Program-made: the position numbers and the translations under genes
Assembly: GCF_001905095.1 (NCBI RefSeq)
Contig: NZ_LWLS01000063.1
Location: forward strand, 62,001-126,000
Length of the DNA: 64,000 nt
Reading direction: 5' to 3'
Origin: Micromonospora sp. CB01531
GTDB lineage: Bacteria; Actinomycetota; Actinomycetes; Mycobacteriales; Micromonosporaceae
Notes under the pieces: model-generated
Databases searched by the model: none
Seen by the model: only the letters and a program-made list of their open reading frames with translations
What the model was told of the DNA's origin: nothing
Shown here: in pieces, positions 63,662 through 64,000 of the stretch
Numbering within the stretch: the first letter of the stretch is position 1
How the letters are laid out: each line of letters begins with the position of its first letter

Positions 63662-64000
63662 TTACCCCTCAGCGGGATGGTGATCATCGGGTTGACCCGC
63701 CGGCAGCCGGCCGCCAGCCAGCCCCAGCCCGGCCGCCGCTGTGTCGAGGTGGTCGAGGAACCGACGCACCGCCGGCGGACGACTACGCCCGGCGACGGTG
63801 GCGGCGAACACCCGCCGGACTGAGGCGTCGTCGGGATGCAGCCGGAGCAGTGCCAGGTCGGGCGGGGCGGCCCGGACCGCCAGGGCGGGGATCAGCGCGA
63901 CGCCCAGTCCGGCCGCGACGCAGCCCAGCTTGCCGGTCCAGTCAGCGGCAACGATGTCGATCCGCGGCCGGAAGTCGGCCGGCAGGGTGGCGCGGAGCAG
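63662..64000 (-). CDS. LysR-family regulator, C-terminal part
   Basis: 113 codons from the window edge to a TAA at 63662. RPRIDIVAADWTGKLGCVAA and GLGVALIPALAVRAAPPDLA are the late effector-domain motifs of LysR proteins (the GxGVALxP stretch is typical). The helix-turn-helix is outside the window. The tail RFLDHLDTAAAGLG and a His-rich end follow. Confidence 0.78.
   Translation of the reverse strand: MLRATLPADFRPRIDIVAADWTGKLGCVAAGLGVALIPALAVRAAPPDLALLRLHPDDASVRRVFAATVAGRSRPPAVRRFLDHLDTAAAGLGLAGGRLPAGQPDDHHPAEG

Overview
The window is about 72% G+C, densely coded and full of ATGA/GTGA stop-start overlaps. Its gene content is actinobacterial: a group 1h [NiFe] hydrogenase, actinobacterial QcrABC, ECF sigma and zf-HC2 pairs, and LuxR-type large ATPase regulators. 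The style resembles a filamentous actinomycete, possibly Micromonosporaceae; that placement is inference from memory, not a search result.

Layout. 1-9.5 kb: the end of a CaiB/BaiF CoA-transferase, an ECF sigma factor with a coupled leader ORF and a convergent zf-HC2 membrane protein, a NYN/LOTUS RNA-binding protein, a DUF574 methyltransferase, small membrane proteins and an ABC exporter (ATPase plus two permeases). 9.7-19.7 kb: one compact plus-strand operon for a high-affinity group 1h hydrogenase. Its order is a conserved unknown, endopeptidase, HypA, hemerythrin-like protein, HhyS, HhyL, degenerate NifU-like protein, double-CxxC protein, two tiny proteins, HypC, HypD, HypE. 19.75-24.1 kb: a converging minus-strand operon, padR - SIS protein - HypC-like - two 27-codon tandem minicistrons - SIS protein - hypF. 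The two operons meet at a shared hairpin terminator. Together they supply the enzyme, the Ni(CN)2CO-Fe cofactor machinery and probable oxygen-related accessory factors.

24.2-38.5 kb is mixed: an L,D-transpeptidase and a D,D-carboxypeptidase (cell wall), a thioesterase, a PPC/DUF296 protein, a frameshifted membrane/hydrolase gene, an Nramp-related transporter, an apparently leaderless ArsR-glyoxalase pair, a frameshifted zinc alcohol dehydrogenase, and a divergent EamA exporter/LysR pair.

38.5-51.9 kb is a second respiratory module. A nine-gene minus-strand operon (ctaC-ctaD-ctaE-orf-ctaG-cytochrome c-qcrC-qcrA-qcrB) encodes a caa3-type oxidase with a cytochrome c-fused subunit II plus a complete bc complex. 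A divergent ccmC-ccmE-ccmF-ccmG-ccmH operon encodes System I cytochrome c maturation without ccmA or ccmB here. Such a module could receive electrons from the hydrogenase through menaquinone, but no gene here proves that link.

51.9-64 kb: glycerol kinase, an erythromycin-esterase-family protein, an alpha/beta hydrolase related to haloacetate dehalogenases, a polysaccharide deacetylase-like lipoprotein lacking the usual catalytic Asp pair, three consecutive lipoprotein genes, a large LuxR-family ATPase regulator, a small unknown, and the end of a LysR regulator. No rRNA, tRNA, CRISPR array, insertion sequence or phage gene was seen.
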